DNA of 53,075 bases from CAWBUW01 sp963792075. GTDB taxonomy: Bacteria > Chloroflexota > Anaerolineae > Anaerolineales > UBA4823. The stretch is taken from positions 1 to 53,075 of the forward strand of contig CAWBUW010000010.1 of assembly GCA_963792075.1 (NCBI GenBank), given 5' to 3'. Shown one piece after another: positions 1-8,471 of this stretch. The first letter of the stretch is position 1; each line of letters starts with the position of its first letter. The position numbers and the translations under genes were made by a program. The notes under the pieces were generated by a model, which saw only the letters and a list, made by a program, of their open reading frames with translations, was not told the origin of the DNA and did not search any database.

Positions 1-1257
1 GGTATAGACCCACAGCTTCAGATCGAAAGTGCCAGGGTCGGCGAAAGGTACGTGAGCTGCCAGCGCCTGGGCGGAGCAGATTTGGCTTCCATCGCATCCA
101 TTGCTCACCTGCGCCACCCCCGGCACCAGGTTGAAAACGGGATTGTGAATATAAGCTTCGTAGTATTTCTCAGCCAGGTCGTTCAGGGTCCAGGCGCTGC
201 TCTGTGCGTTGAGCTCAGCCTTTGCCTGGATCGACGTGATGGCTTCGGGCAGGATCTCCACGTGCTGGATGCAGTGGATCTTGCCGTCGATCTCATCCCA
301 GGATGGGTTATCTTCCATGATCGGGCTCCAGTCGATGGGATGACCACCCTGGTCGATGACCTCGTCGTATTCGTCACCTGGACCTGGGCAGCCTTCCCCC
401 TCGCCAGAGTCATTGAACTCGCAGGTGGGAGGATCCTGCACCTGCTCGTACCATGTGAATACCACCGGCGGGATGCTGACGAATGCCTGAATATCTGCCC
501 CACGTTTTGCCGGGTCTTGCCCGACCACCAGCGGGTGGTCCGGGGCAACCTTTTCGATGGTCAGCACGGGCGGGTCCTGCTGGATGCTGGCTGCCGGACA
601 GACCGAGGGCGGCAGCGTGCAATCCCCGTCCACACAGGTAGTAGGAAGTCCATCACAGCCGCCAGGGATTTCGGCGCAGTTGGCGGAGCCGTTCAGGTAG
701 ATGAGCAGGGCATTCACCAGGAAATCGCTCTGGTAGCTCATGTAGAGCAGGTCATAGATAAAGTTGATATTGACCACCGACCAGATATTCGCCTCCCCAT
801 TGATCACTGCCTGGAAGAACTCCTGCGGGCTGGTGTAGCCCTGCGCCAGGATGGCTGCGAGCTGCTCCTGGTTGAGCGAAGGTCCAGCCAGCAGGGAGAG
901 CACTGCAGCCCCATTCCCCAGCATGCTCTCTGCGGCACTCAAACCGCTTTCCAGGGGGTTAAGCGCCATGAAGAACAGCGTGGCAGGGGAGGGCAGAACC
1001 AGGACGTTGCCGCTGGGCGTCAGGTAGCGGTGATAAGTGGCGTCCGGGTGGATCACCACGCCTCCCGGCAACGTGATCACCATCCAGTCGGTTGTTTCAG
1101 TGGTATTGCCCAGGTCGGTCAGGTTTTCCCACTGGATCGTGCCGTCCGGGTTCAGGATCTCTGCCCAGGGGGAAGGATCGTCAGCGAAGGCGGCCTCTGG
1201 TCTGGAGAAAATGATGGCGAATAAGATTACGGCGAGGATGAGAACCAGGCGTTTCAT
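1..1257 (-). CDS. Secreted protein of unknown function (3' end cut by window edge)
   Basis: The minus-strand frame is open from an ATG at 1257 to base 1 (419 codons, no stop inside the window), so the C-terminus is missing. The protein begins with a typical Sec signal peptide: MKR, a hydrophobic run to about residue 18, and a probable cleavage near AAFADD (residues 22-27). The mature part is acidic, with short cysteine-rich stretches such as NCAEIPGGC and CVDGDC, which suit an extracytoplasmic disulfide-bonded protein. I do not recognise a family. It starts 3 bases after the stop of the 198-residue exported protein upstream, with AAAGGA ahead of the ATG, so the two are almost certainly co-transcribed. 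The long plus-strand frame across the same bases is its antisense shadow. Confidence 0.75.
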   Translation of the reverse strand, partial: MKRLVLILAVILFAIIFSRPEAAFADDPSPWAEILNPDGTIQWENLTDLGNTTETTDWMVITLPGGVVIHPDATYHRYLTPSGNVLVLPSPATLFFMALNPLESGLSAAESMLGNGAAVLSLLAGPSLNQEQLAAILAQGYTSPQEFFQAVINGEANIWSVVNINFIYDLLYMSYQSDFLVNALLIYLNGSANCAEIPGGCDGLPTTCVDGDCTLPPSVCPAASIQQDPPVLTIEKVAPDHPLVVGQDPAKRGADIQAFVSIPPVVFTWYEQVQDPPTCEFNDSGEGEGCPGPGDEYDEVIDQGGHPIDWSPIMEDNPSWDEIDGKIHCIQHVEILPEAITSIQAKAELNAQSSAWTLNDLAEKYYEAYIHNPVFNLVPGVAQVSNGCDGSQICSAQALAAHVPFADPGTFDLKLWVYT

Positions 1258-1259
1258 GG

Positions 1260-1856
1260 CTAATTTCCTTTCGCGTATAATTCGGCTTCATCGGCGGTGA
1301 GAAAGCGCTCGAATTTCCAGGTGTCCTGTTCCTGGATCACCAGCGCCAGCGCCTCGAAGCTGGTGAGCGGTTGGGGCTGCTGGGGCCAGGGAGCCGAAAG
1401 CTCTATCTGGATCTGCCATACCTGCGCCAGGGCATTGCCGCGGGCTGGCAGGGTCTGCTCCAGGATTTTGTCTTCGGCGCGCACTTGGACTGTGGTTACC
1501 GTCTTGTGTTCCTCGAAACCCTCCCACAGGCTGGGCGCCAGGGCGTTCTGGTCAACGGCGCAGCCGATCTGGGTGCTGACCGTGCACAGTCCATCCAGCC
1601 AACCCTGCTGTTCCCGGTAATCGACGGTGTAGAAAGCCTGTGCACCGGCGATGGCGGCCTGCCGGGCAGGCTGATCGGCATCTGGCGTGAAGGGGAACAT
1701 GGGCATAGCCTGCTGCGCAGCAGCCGGCTGCCTCGCAGCCTCCCCAAATGGCAGGGAGCGCCGCAGGAAGGGAAAGCTGATGCCTGCTGCCGCCAGCAGA
1801 AGGAGCAAGAGCAGCCCATTGAAGATACTTTTTTTCGAGATCACGACTTCGGTCAT
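1260..1856 (-). CDS. Membrane-anchored exported protein, unknown function
   Basis: This 198-residue protein starts MTEVVISKKSIFNG, followed by a hydrophobic segment at about residues 13-30 that looks like an uncleaved signal anchor, then a soluble domain outside the membrane. The soluble part has two cysteines in LCTVSTQIGC. It ends in EQDTWKFERFLTADEAELY, reminiscent of SnoaL/lumazine-like or DUF4878-type folds, but this is only an impression. The ATG has a strong AGGAGG site. A T-rich hairpin precedes the start (see 1872-1927). The gene is followed 3 bases later by the secreted-protein gene. The first 75 or so codons and the whole leader are duplicated at 14240-14905, where the gene is truncated. 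Confidence 0.75.
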   Translation of the reverse strand: MTEVVISKKSIFNGLLLLLLLAAAGISFPFLRRSLPFGEAARQPAAAQQAMPMFPFTPDADQPARQAAIAGAQAFYTVDYREQQGWLDGLCTVSTQIGCAVDQNALAPSLWEGFEEHKTVTTVQVRAEDKILEQTLPARGNALAQVWQIQIELSAPWPQQPQPLTSFEALALVIQEQDTWKFERFLTADEAELYAKGN

Positions 1857-1871
1857 CTTTGCCTCCTGACG

Positions 1872-1927
1872 AAAAAAACAAAAACACCACAGCCGTGCAT
1901 GCCTTCAGGCAGACACAACGTGTGGTG
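1872..1927 (-). promoter_or_regulatory. Leader hairpin followed by T-run (attenuator-like), copy A
   Basis: On the minus strand CACCACA (927-921) pairs with TGTGGTG (891-885, offsets from 1000), enclosing a small inner GCCT/AGGC hairpin, and is followed at once by TTTTTGTTTTTTT. This has the form of an intrinsic terminator, yet it lies only about 15 bases ahead of the AGGAGG and ATG of the exported-protein gene. It can either end upstream transcription or act as an attenuator in the 5' leader. The same arrangement is kept in the second copy at 14462-14518 although the loop sequence differs. Confidence 0.5.
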
Positions 1928-2102
1928 ATTGGGTTTCCAACGGTGGCTGGTCTGGCGCGGTGCACCTTTCCAGCGACTGCCATCCCGCACGCGGGCAGGG
2001 TGGCTACGTTCGTCAACTTGCTTTTTGCTCCATCCTTGGTTCAGGATGGAGCATATGGATGATGTATTTTGATTGTATGGCTAAAAGATAAATCGGGGGA
2101 TA

Positions 2103-2158
2103 GACAAATGTCCCGTGAGAGTGGTGTCAATTGTCCCGTAGCAGGCGGGACATTTGTC
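2103..2158. repeat. Inverted repeat GACAAATGTCCCG / CGGGACATTTGTC
   Basis: A perfect 13-bp inverted repeat has arms at 2103-2115 and 2146-2158, with a further TGTCCCG-type unit (TGTCAATTGTCCCG) in the loop. The second copy (arms near 14724-14737 and 14745-14758) has lost that middle unit, as expected from deletion between two GTCCCGT repeats. It could be an operator, a recombinase-binding end or a relic of an insertion sequence; nothing in the sequence decides this. Confidence 0.6.
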
Positions 2159-2194
2159 CCGTTTTTTGATGCGCTAGTTCTGTGCCGCGGGAAC

Positions 2195-2299
2195 ACACCA
2201 GGGGCTACCTTTACACCAGCGGTGTATACTCCCCTTAAGCCGCTACCCCGGTTTACACCAGATGTGTTCAGGGTTCACACCAGGGGGGGAATACACCAG
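2195..2299 (+). repeat. Cluster of ACACCAG direct repeats (iteron-like)
   Basis: ACACCAG occurs five times, at 2195, 2213, 2255, 2277 and 2293, three of them within TTTACACCAG or TTCACACCAG. Spacing is irregular (18, 42, 22 and 16 bases). The same block is present at about 14793-14900 in the duplicated copy with most units retained. Clustered short direct repeats beside a duplicated segment suggest a protein-binding site, for example for a recombinase or regulator; the protein is unknown. Confidence 0.5.
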
Positions 2300-2305
2300 A
2301 TGAAA

Positions 2306-2654
2306 AATTGGAATTTAGAACAAATAATCCATCTGGACACCTGACACTATAACAGCAACTTAGTTGACCGGAAAGGGTTCTCCAGTTAAATCGTTGTTGC
2401 CGCAACATTTTACGAATTGGAGTAACCCAATGCCGATCAGCCAACTTATAGATAACCTGCCGCGTCTGAAAAAGGGCGACAGGTTGAATGTGCATCGTGG
2501 GGGATGAGAGGCCGGGAACGGGAGCTAAATTCCCACTCGTAAAAGAAATTCCAGATTGCGTGAAGATAGGTTTTGCAGCCCGCCCGAGGGTTGGACGAGC
2601 TGAACTGGTTGCCGGGTTTACCGTTCCAGCCAGGTATGGCAAAAGGAGGTGGAT
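2306..2654. other. Intergenic region with no supportable gene
   Basis: About 350 bases between the repeat block and the FAD oxidase stop codon. Short frames exist on both strands (for example 2268-2642 minus and 2488-2757 plus) but they overlap each other, have no good ribosome site and resemble no family I know. No terminator for the sugar operon is obvious here. Confidence 0.5.
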
Positions 2655-4109
2655 CTATAAACCCAGTTTGTCTGGGTTCATGATGCCTGATGGGTCAAGC
2701 GATTTTTTAACTTTCTGCAACACAAGCATGCTGCTGCCCAGACCTGCGGCCACGTAAGGCATCCTAGCCAGACCGACGCCATGATGGTGCGATAAGGCAG
2801 CACCGTTCTTCAGGCAGATGCGCATGACGACATCCCATATCTCGAGCAGGCGTTCTTCGGCCGCGGCGTCCTTGGCGGCCTTGCCGAGCAGGATCATATA
2901 AAGGGAAACGCCCTGTGTGTAAATATGCGAGAAATGTCCGAGCACTTCATCGGCATAGGGAGCGAGGGCCTGTTTGAGCTCGTGATAGGTTTCCTCAATG
3001 CTATCCCAGAAATGGGAAATCTCGATCGTTTCGGCAAACCCGCCCGGTTCATTGAGCAGGTTTTCTACGGTGGAGAAGTTGAAACGGCGCTTCATCCAGG
3101 CTTCAACCTTAGTGGGACCGAGCTTGAGTCCACCTTCGGCCGCGGAGAGCGCCATCACAGCCTCATATTCGGCCGAGGCGATCTTCTCCAGGCCTTCAAA
3201 GCCCAGGAACATGGCACATGAATCAAAGGTTTTATCGAGCATGGCATGCCGGGCTTCATCCACATCATACAACCGCGCCAGGAATGGCCTGATGCCGAGA
3301 CGGGTGATCAGGCGTAAAACCTTGAGCCCGGACTGAACCGAGTTGAAAGAAACGGCTTCAAAGGTACGGAATTCGGCTAGGGGGAAGATCTTCAAACGCG
3401 CGCTGGTGATGATACCCAGTGTGCCTTCGGCGCCCATGAATACATGGCGCAGGTCGGGGCCAACGGCGGCGCGCGGGGCGTTGATGGTTTCGACAATCTC
3501 GCCGGTTGGCAACACAACAGTGAAAGAGACCAGCAGGTCTTCGATGCCACCATAGCGTGAAGAGAATTGTCCGGTGGCGCGGGTGGCGATCCAGCCACCA
3601 ACCGTTGAGCGATCCAACGACTGTGGGGAATGGTTAAGTGTATAGTCACGCCTGTTCAGTTCGGCTTCAAGGATGTGACCGAATTTGCCGGCTTCCACGC
3701 TTACAACCAGGTTTTCATCATCCAACGCGATGACCTTATCCATGGCGGTAGTATCCAGGATAATGCCGCCGCGGGTAGGCAGTGGTTGGCCGGTTACGGA
3801 TGACCCGCCGCCCCATGCCGTGACGGGGATGTGCTTTTTGCTGGCCCAGACCAGTAGCCTGCTGATCTCTGCCGCGCTGCGCGCTTTGACGATCACATCA
3901 GGGGTGAATAACTTTTTCCCCTGCTTTCTCCACTCCGTCGCAACCGGCCAGGTATCGTAGCTGTGCGCGTCAATCGCGGCGGCATCAAGTTGTATGGCAC
4001 CTTTGCCGAGCAAATCCATCAGTTCCTTGATCCAGCTTTTATCTGTTGCGGGGCTGCCCGAACTGGTGCGGGCTTGAATGTAGGTTTTGATACTTTTCGG
4101 GTGTTGCAT
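2655..4109 (-). CDS. FAD-linked oxidase (GlcD / alkyl-DHAP synthase-like)
   Basis: A 484-residue flavoprotein of the VAO/PCMH superfamily. The N-terminal FAD-binding part includes FTPDVIVKARSAAEI, then WGGGSSVTGQ (about residues 99-108), the pyrophosphate-binding loop of this fold. GAEGTLGIIT in the middle is another family hallmark. The C-terminal substrate domain ends with SHHHGVGLAR (from about residue 440) and SLDPSGIMNPDKL, typical of D-2-hydroxyacid dehydrogenase and alkyl-DHAP synthase-like proteins. The probable reaction is oxidation of a hydroxyacid or polyol; the substrate is not readable. The ATG at 4109 is preferred over the in-frame TTG at 4115 because GGAGA lies 7 bases upstream. 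It is the last gene of the sugar operon, 84 bases after the URO-D-family frame ends. Confidence 0.88.
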   Translation of the reverse strand: MQHPKSIKTYIQARTSSGSPATDKSWIKELMDLLGKGAIQLDAAAIDAHSYDTWPVATEWRKQGKKLFTPDVIVKARSAAEISRLLVWASKKHIPVTAWGGGSSVTGQPLPTRGGIILDTTAMDKVIALDDENLVVSVEAGKFGHILEAELNRRDYTLNHSPQSLDRSTVGGWIATRATGQFSSRYGGIEDLLVSFTVVLPTGEIVETINAPRAAVGPDLRHVFMGAEGTLGIITSARLKIFPLAEFRTFEAVSFNSVQSGLKVLRLITRLGIRPFLARLYDVDEARHAMLDKTFDSCAMFLGFEGLEKIASAEYEAVMALSAAEGGLKLGPTKVEAWMKRRFNFSTVENLLNEPGGFAETIEISHFWDSIEETYHELKQALAPYADEVLGHFSHIYTQGVSLYMILLGKAAKDAAAEERLLEIWDVVMRICLKNGAALSHHHGVGLARMPYVAAGLGSSMLVLQKVKKSLDPSGIMNPDKLGL

Positions 4110-4193
4110 GATCAATTCTCCAATGCCTGAACAATAAAAATTACCATTCAGAGGTGCCGGGCAAGTGATTGTGGGCTTGGCTTCCCGGTAAGA

Positions 4194-5352
4194 TTAGATG
4201 ATTGGATAACTTCCAAATTCCTGGACCGCGTCGCGGATGGCCACCAGGTTTTCGGGTGGGACATCACTCTGAACATTGTGAGCGGGCGAAACGATGTATC
4301 CACCGCCGGGTGCCAGAGCGCGGGATGTAGCGCTTTACTTCGGCTTTGACTTCATCTGGCGTGCCCAAAGGCAGGGTGTACTGCAGATCAATGCCGCCGT
4401 GAAAGGCCAATTGGCTGCCAAAATCTCTTTTCAATCCTTCGGGTTCCATACCTCTGGCCCTCGGTTGAATGGGATCCAAAATGTTCAACCCCAGGTCGAT
4501 CCAGGTCGGGACGAAGGGGCGCACATTCCCGCACGAGTGCAGCATAAGCCTGGCCTGCGGGTTGATCTCGTTCAGCTTCTGCCTGGTGAAGGTCCACAGG
4601 CGCTCGAAACGTGGCTTGACCAGCCGGTTGAACATGGCCGGTGAGATCATCGGTGCGAGCTGAGTGCCCAGGTCCTCGCCGCTCAGGCGGACGATATCCA
4701 CCAGGTCACCGACGCTTTCAAGCCCGACTTTCATGCAACCAATGGCGACCTTGGTGGCCATATCCATGATCGCCTGCGGAACCTCGGGCTTGAGGGCAAT
4801 ATCCAGCAGCCAATCCTGCATGCCATACAGCCACCAGGACTGCTCCCAGATGGAGTTGGAAAACTTCATCATGATGGCCTTGTCGGTATCCTTGCGTATC
4901 TGCAAGATGCGTTCGCGCAGCCCCGCCGTGCGGCCGGGATCAAAGGGATCGGGCCATTTAAAATCCATGACCTGTTCCATACTGGCGTGAGCCAGTGGGT
5001 GGTTGACCATTTCGTAATAATAGCTGCCATCAGCGCGAACGACCTTGGTGCGCCCGATCTGCCATTCGTCATATTTCAAACCGTCATCGGTTTGCGGGGC
5101 TTTCCAGTTCGCCGGTGCATTCAGACCCGAGGTATAGATATCGACCTGCATGGCATCCAGCAGGTCGATGGAGGCGCTGACGTTTGTCCAGACCCCCACG
5201 GATTTTTCTGCTTCGTCAGGCAGGTTAAGGTGCTTGCGCAGGCGGTTATAGATATCCACCGTCAGCGCCAGGTTGAAAGGCACACGGTCTGGTTCCTGGT
5301 GATTGATGGCCCGGACGACGCGTTCGCGGGAGGTAAGGGTGGTTTTGCTCAT
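4194..5352 (-). pseudogene. URO-D-family protein (methyltransferase-like), frameshifted near its C-terminus
   Basis: The frame begins MSKTTLTSRERVVRAI at 5352 (GGGAGA ahead of it) and shows the uroporphyrinogen decarboxylase fold: HQEPDRVPF at the start, GEDLGTQLAPMISPAMF in the middle, and LMLHSCGNVRPFVP with the His/Cys pair that binds zinc in corrinoid-dependent methyltransferase relatives. After RYIP the annotated frame runs into unrelated residues and stops at 4264. One base earlier, the other frame continues ALAPGGGYIVSPAHNVQSD and ends GSYPII at 4194, exactly the family C-terminus. One extra C near 4319 explains this, by mutation or sequencing error. It is unlikely to make heme here; such proteins in sugar operons probably handle methylated or otherwise modified substrates (inference). 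Confidence 0.8.
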
Positions 5353-5639
5353 TGGATCTCCCTTCGTGATGCTGGACAAATGTCAATAGACTGAATAACC
5401 GGACCGGGGTGAAGGATGATCTTGTGGTAAAACAGGCTGCCGTCCCGCAGGGCTGCCACTGTCTCGGTCCATTCAAGCCCGGGCCAGGGTGTCGAGTAGG
5501 ACATGTGGTTGCCGGTCAGTCCTAATTCGCGCTGCATCAGTTTTTCGATGAACGCGAGGAGGTGGTTTTTTCCACCGACTCTGCTGATCGCAATGTTTAC
5601 GCAATCAACATTGATCCCCGGAGCTCTCCAAAATAATTT
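5349..5639 (-). pseudogene. Possible gene remnant translationally coupled to the URO-D-family gene
   Basis: An open frame of about 96 codons without a convincing start ends in TGA overlapping the next ATG (ATGA at 5352-5349), the usual sign of translational coupling. Its residues look protein-like (APGINVDCVNIAISRVGG, then NHMSYSTPWPGLEWTET and LFYHKIILHPGPVIQS). The first in-frame ATG (5537) has no ribosome site, and a TGA at 5642-5640 closes the frame upstream. The likeliest reading is the 3' end of a gene whose front was lost. I cannot name the family. Bases 5640-5699 hold only an AT-rich spacer. Confidence 0.35.
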
Positions 5640-5699
5640 TCACATTTAAAAGCGGATTTTTCAGTAGATTGAAAAATATGGTAAATATTTGTCGGGTTT

Positions 5700-7235
5700 T
5701 TATATAAAAGCGTGTTGTCCTTCCGAAGGCAAAACCTCATGCCGCTGTCCGGAAGCGTAGGACATAATCAGTTCTTCGGTCGCTGCGTTGCGATTGACCT
5801 CGCCGACCAATTGGCCTTCGTGCATTACGTAAACCCGGTTACTAATCCCCAGGATTTCCGGAAGTTCAGAAGATACCATCAAGACTGCCACTCCCTGGCT
5901 CGCAAGCGTCATCATCAACTGGTGTACTTCAGCCTTCGCGCCAACGTCGATCCCGCGGGTTGGCTCATCAACGATCAATACTTTGGGGTTCCTAGCCAGC
6001 CATTTGGCGATGACCACTTTTTGTTGGTTCCCGCCGGACAATGTAATTGCTGGCGTTGCAATCGATGGACAGCGAATATCCAATCTGGTTCGATAGTTTT
6101 CTGCAAGTTCGTCTTCTTTCTCGAATTGAATAAAATTCAACCTTGTAAGCGAACGGATGTTGGGGAGTGAAATGTTGTTGCGGACAGGCATTCCCAATAC
6201 CAATCCCTGAGACTTTCGGTCTTCCGGGACCAAAACGATCCCAGCGCGGATCGCGTCGGTCGGAGTGGTGAAATGGCACAAATTGCCCTCCATGAGCACT
6301 TCACCATCGTTTGGGCGGTCAGCTCCAAACAGTACCCGGACAAATTCGGTCCGGCCAGACCCCACCAGGCCGAACAACCCAACAATTTCACCGGAACAAA
6401 TCTTGATACTGATATTTGAAAACCCCGACCCGGACAAATTCCTGGACTCAAACAGAGGTGTGGTTTCGGTGATCTCCGGAGGCTGGTAATGAGTATGGAC
6501 AGCACGGCCAACCATGCTCAGAATAATTTTCTCTTCGGTTGTGTCCCCGACACCAGATGTCATTACCCAGGTTCCATCTCGCAGCACGGTAATTCGGTCT
6601 GCCGTCTGGAATATTTCTACGAGTCGATGAGTAATAAAGATTATTGAAATGCCAGTTTGTTTCAGTGACTTCATAACCGAGAATAGCGTTTCGGCCTCAG
6701 TACGGGTGAGTGAGGCTGTCGGTTCGTCAAACACGATCAGGCGAGCCGACCTGGAAAGTGCTTTGGCGATCTCGACCATCTGGCATTGGGCCGGGGAAAG
6801 ATTCTTGACCAGTGTGCGCGGAGCAATATTGGCATTGAATTGGGCCAGCACCTCACGAGTTTTTTCGAACAACTCGGCCCAGTTGACAAACGGCCCTTTT
6901 GTTGGCAATCGGCCGCAAAAAATATTCTCAGCCACACTAAGTTCTTTACTCAAGCTGGATTCCTGATAGATCATCACGATCCCGTGATGTAGGGCTTCGG
7001 CCGGGTTATGTATATCTAACTCAATTCCATCCAGAATAATCCTGCCAGCATCGCGCGGATAAGCTCCGCTGAGGATCTTCATCAGGGTGCTTTTACCCGC
7101 ACCGTTCTCACCCACCAGTGCATGCACTTCGCCAGGAAGCACCTGCAGGGAGACATCATTAAGCGCCTGAACTCCAGGAAATGATTTGTGTATATTCAAC
7201 ATTTCCAAGCGAAAGGGTGCCGTCTCTTCACTCAT
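5700..7235 (-). CDS. Sugar ABC transporter ATP-binding protein (RbsA/MglA-like)
   Basis: This 511-residue cytoplasmic protein has two nucleotide-binding domains. The first has GENGAGKST (Walker A), the signature region LSPAQCQMVEIAKAL and VFDEPTASLT (Walker B). The second has a degenerate Walker A, GLVGSGRTE, then LSGGNQQKVVIAKWL and VDEPTRGIDVG. This is the standard layout of carbohydrate-uptake CUT2 ATPases. The start is MSEETAPF at 7235 with AAAAGGA upstream; the longer frame to 7274 would overlap the permease stop. It energises the RbsC-like permease encoded directly upstream, with the lipoprotein at 8472-9467 delivering the sugar. The pentose or hexose transported is not readable. Confidence 0.93.
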   Translation of the reverse strand: MSEETAPFRLEMLNIHKSFPGVQALNDVSLQVLPGEVHALVGENGAGKSTLMKILSGAYPRDAGRIILDGIELDIHNPAEALHHGIVMIYQESSLSKELSVAENIFCGRLPTKGPFVNWAELFEKTREVLAQFNANIAPRTLVKNLSPAQCQMVEIAKALSRSARLIVFDEPTASLTRTEAETLFSVMKSLKQTGISIIFITHRLVEIFQTADRITVLRDGTWVMTSGVGDTTEEKIILSMVGRAVHTHYQPPEITETTPLFESRNLSGSGFSNISIKICSGEIVGLFGLVGSGRTEFVRVLFGADRPNDGEVLMEGNLCHFTTPTDAIRAGIVLVPEDRKSQGLVLGMPVRNNISLPNIRSLTRLNFIQFEKEDELAENYRTRLDIRCPSIATPAITLSGGNQQKVVIAKWLARNPKVLIVDEPTRGIDVGAKAEVHQLMMTLASQGVAVLMVSSELPEILGISNRVYVMHEGQLVGEVNRNAATEELIMSYASGQRHEVLPSEGQHAFI

Positions 7236-7254
7236 ACTTTTTCCTTTTCCCGGA

Positions 7255-8244
7255 TCAACGAGACTTGCGACCAAACTGGTCCATCAGAATGGCGAACAGG
7301 ATGATAAGCCCCTTGACGACATACTGGAAGTAAGGATTGACATGCAGCAGATTTAAACCGTTGCTGATCATACCGAGGATGAGGACACCGGCCAAAGTGC
7401 CTGTCACCGTACCGACGCCACCGCTCATACTGGCACCACCCAGCAGAACCGCCCCAACCGCGGTAAACTCATCTCCCACCCCGGCGGTTGGCTGCGCAGA
7501 GGCTACCCTGCCGATCAGGATCAGGCCAGCCAGAGCAGATAAGGAAGCCGAAATCATATAAGCTGTGATGACGCGCCGGGTGGTCGGGATACCGGAGAGT
7601 TGGGCGGCCTCATTATTGCCACCGATCGCATATAACTCGCGACCAAAAGCTGTGTAACGCAGGACGATATGAATAATCACCATCATCAAAACCGCCATGA
7701 CTACGAGCACAGGAATCCCAGCAAAGTCCGCATTCCCAAGAAACCGCATTGGTTCCGGAAAGCCGATTACCGGACGGCCATTGGTATAAAGAAGGGTCAG
7801 ACCTTGCGCGATCATCATCATCGACAGTGTCACAATTACATCCAGAGATTTTCCGCGGGTAACCAGAAAACCGTTGAGAAAACCCCACATCAGCGCAAAA
7901 CCAAACCCCATTAGCAAGGCAGGTAATACCCCAAACTGGATCGACCAACCAGCAAACAGTGCGCCAGCCAAACCTGCGAACGCTCCGATTGTCAGATCAA
8001 CCTTGCCCGTTGTGACAGTGGTCAACAAACCAACTGAAATTATTGCAAGGGTCGCTACCTGGCGCATGACATTGGAGAGGTTTTGTATGGTCAGAAAGCG
8101 GTCTGATAATAGCGAAAGTGCGCAGGCAAATACGATCAGGATGATATAAATACCGAACCGTTCCCAAATAAACCAATATGATTTCCTATCCATCCGTGGA
8201 GGAATAGCGGTCTTCTCGTTGGTTTCTAACTTTTCTATAGTCAT
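7255..8244 (-). CDS. Sugar ABC transporter permease (RbsC-like)
   Basis: A 329-residue membrane protein of the CUT2 permease family. After a soluble N-terminus it has about eight to ten hydrophobic segments, starting at FGIYIILIVFACALSLL. Family hallmarks are GKVDLTIGAFAGLAGAL and LGGASMSGGVGTVTGTLAG, the latter in the conserved loop that meets the ATPase. The start MTIEKLET at 8244 has GGAGAGG upstream, while the longer frame to 8367 has none. Its stop lies 19 bases before the ATPase start. It forms the membrane channel of the importer in this operon. Confidence 0.92.
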   Translation of the reverse strand: MTIEKLETNEKTAIPPRMDRKSYWFIWERFGIYIILIVFACALSLLSDRFLTIQNLSNVMRQVATLAIISVGLLTTVTTGKVDLTIGAFAGLAGALFAGWSIQFGVLPALLMGFGFALMWGFLNGFLVTRGKSLDVIVTLSMMMIAQGLTLLYTNGRPVIGFPEPMRFLGNADFAGIPVLVVMAVLMMVIIHIVLRYTAFGRELYAIGGNNEAAQLSGIPTTRRVITAYMISASLSALAGLILIGRVASAQPTAGVGDEFTAVGAVLLGGASMSGGVGTVTGTLAGVLILGMISNGLNLLHVNPYFQYVVKGLIILFAILMDQFGRKSR

Positions 8245-8390
8245 GATAACGTACCTCTCCGATTGGTCTTCATATGCTCCCTTTCCCTTAGGGCCGTGAT
8301 CGTGTGATTCTGGTTGCAAGCAAATTTGTTTCCTGGCACTCAGAATAACACGATTCTTTCCAATCAAGACTGGTCATGGTAAGATTTCCA

Positions 8391-8453
8391 GAAGGGGGAA
8401 GGGGCAAGGGCAACTTTTCCCGGCTAGGTTACGCTGCCCTGCCTCTTCCCTTC
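8391..8453 (-). promoter_or_regulatory. Long imperfect inverted repeat between binding-protein and permease genes
   Basis: GAAGGGGGAAGGGGCAAGGG (8391-8410) can pair with TGCCCTGCCTCTTCCCTTC (8435-8453), giving a long GC-rich stem just after the binding-protein stop and before the permease leader. No T-run follows on the minus strand. Such structures between binding-protein and membrane genes commonly protect the upstream message or lower downstream expression. Confidence 0.5.
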
Positions 8454-8471
8454 AATGATCCTAAAGGGGAT

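Larger units (their letters stand above)
1655..2305. repeat. Direct repeat copy A (gene start + leader + repeat block)
   Basis: From the middle of the 198-residue gene through its leader to the ACACCAG block, the sequence matches 14240-14905 in the same orientation, with scattered substitutions and small indels. Homology fades about 70-75 codons into the gene on one side and just after GAATACACCA on the other. Copy A keeps the full gene; copy B is truncated. The copies lie about 12.6 kb apart and bracket the sugar operon. Confidence 0.85.

Noticed and set aside
52..1224. Plus-strand 390-codon frame
   Set aside because: It is antisense to the minus-strand secreted-protein frame, which has a signal peptide, a ribosome site and coupling to the upstream gene.
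2268..2757. Short frames on both strands between the repeat block and the FAD oxidase
   Set aside because: No start signals, mutual overlap and no recognisable family.
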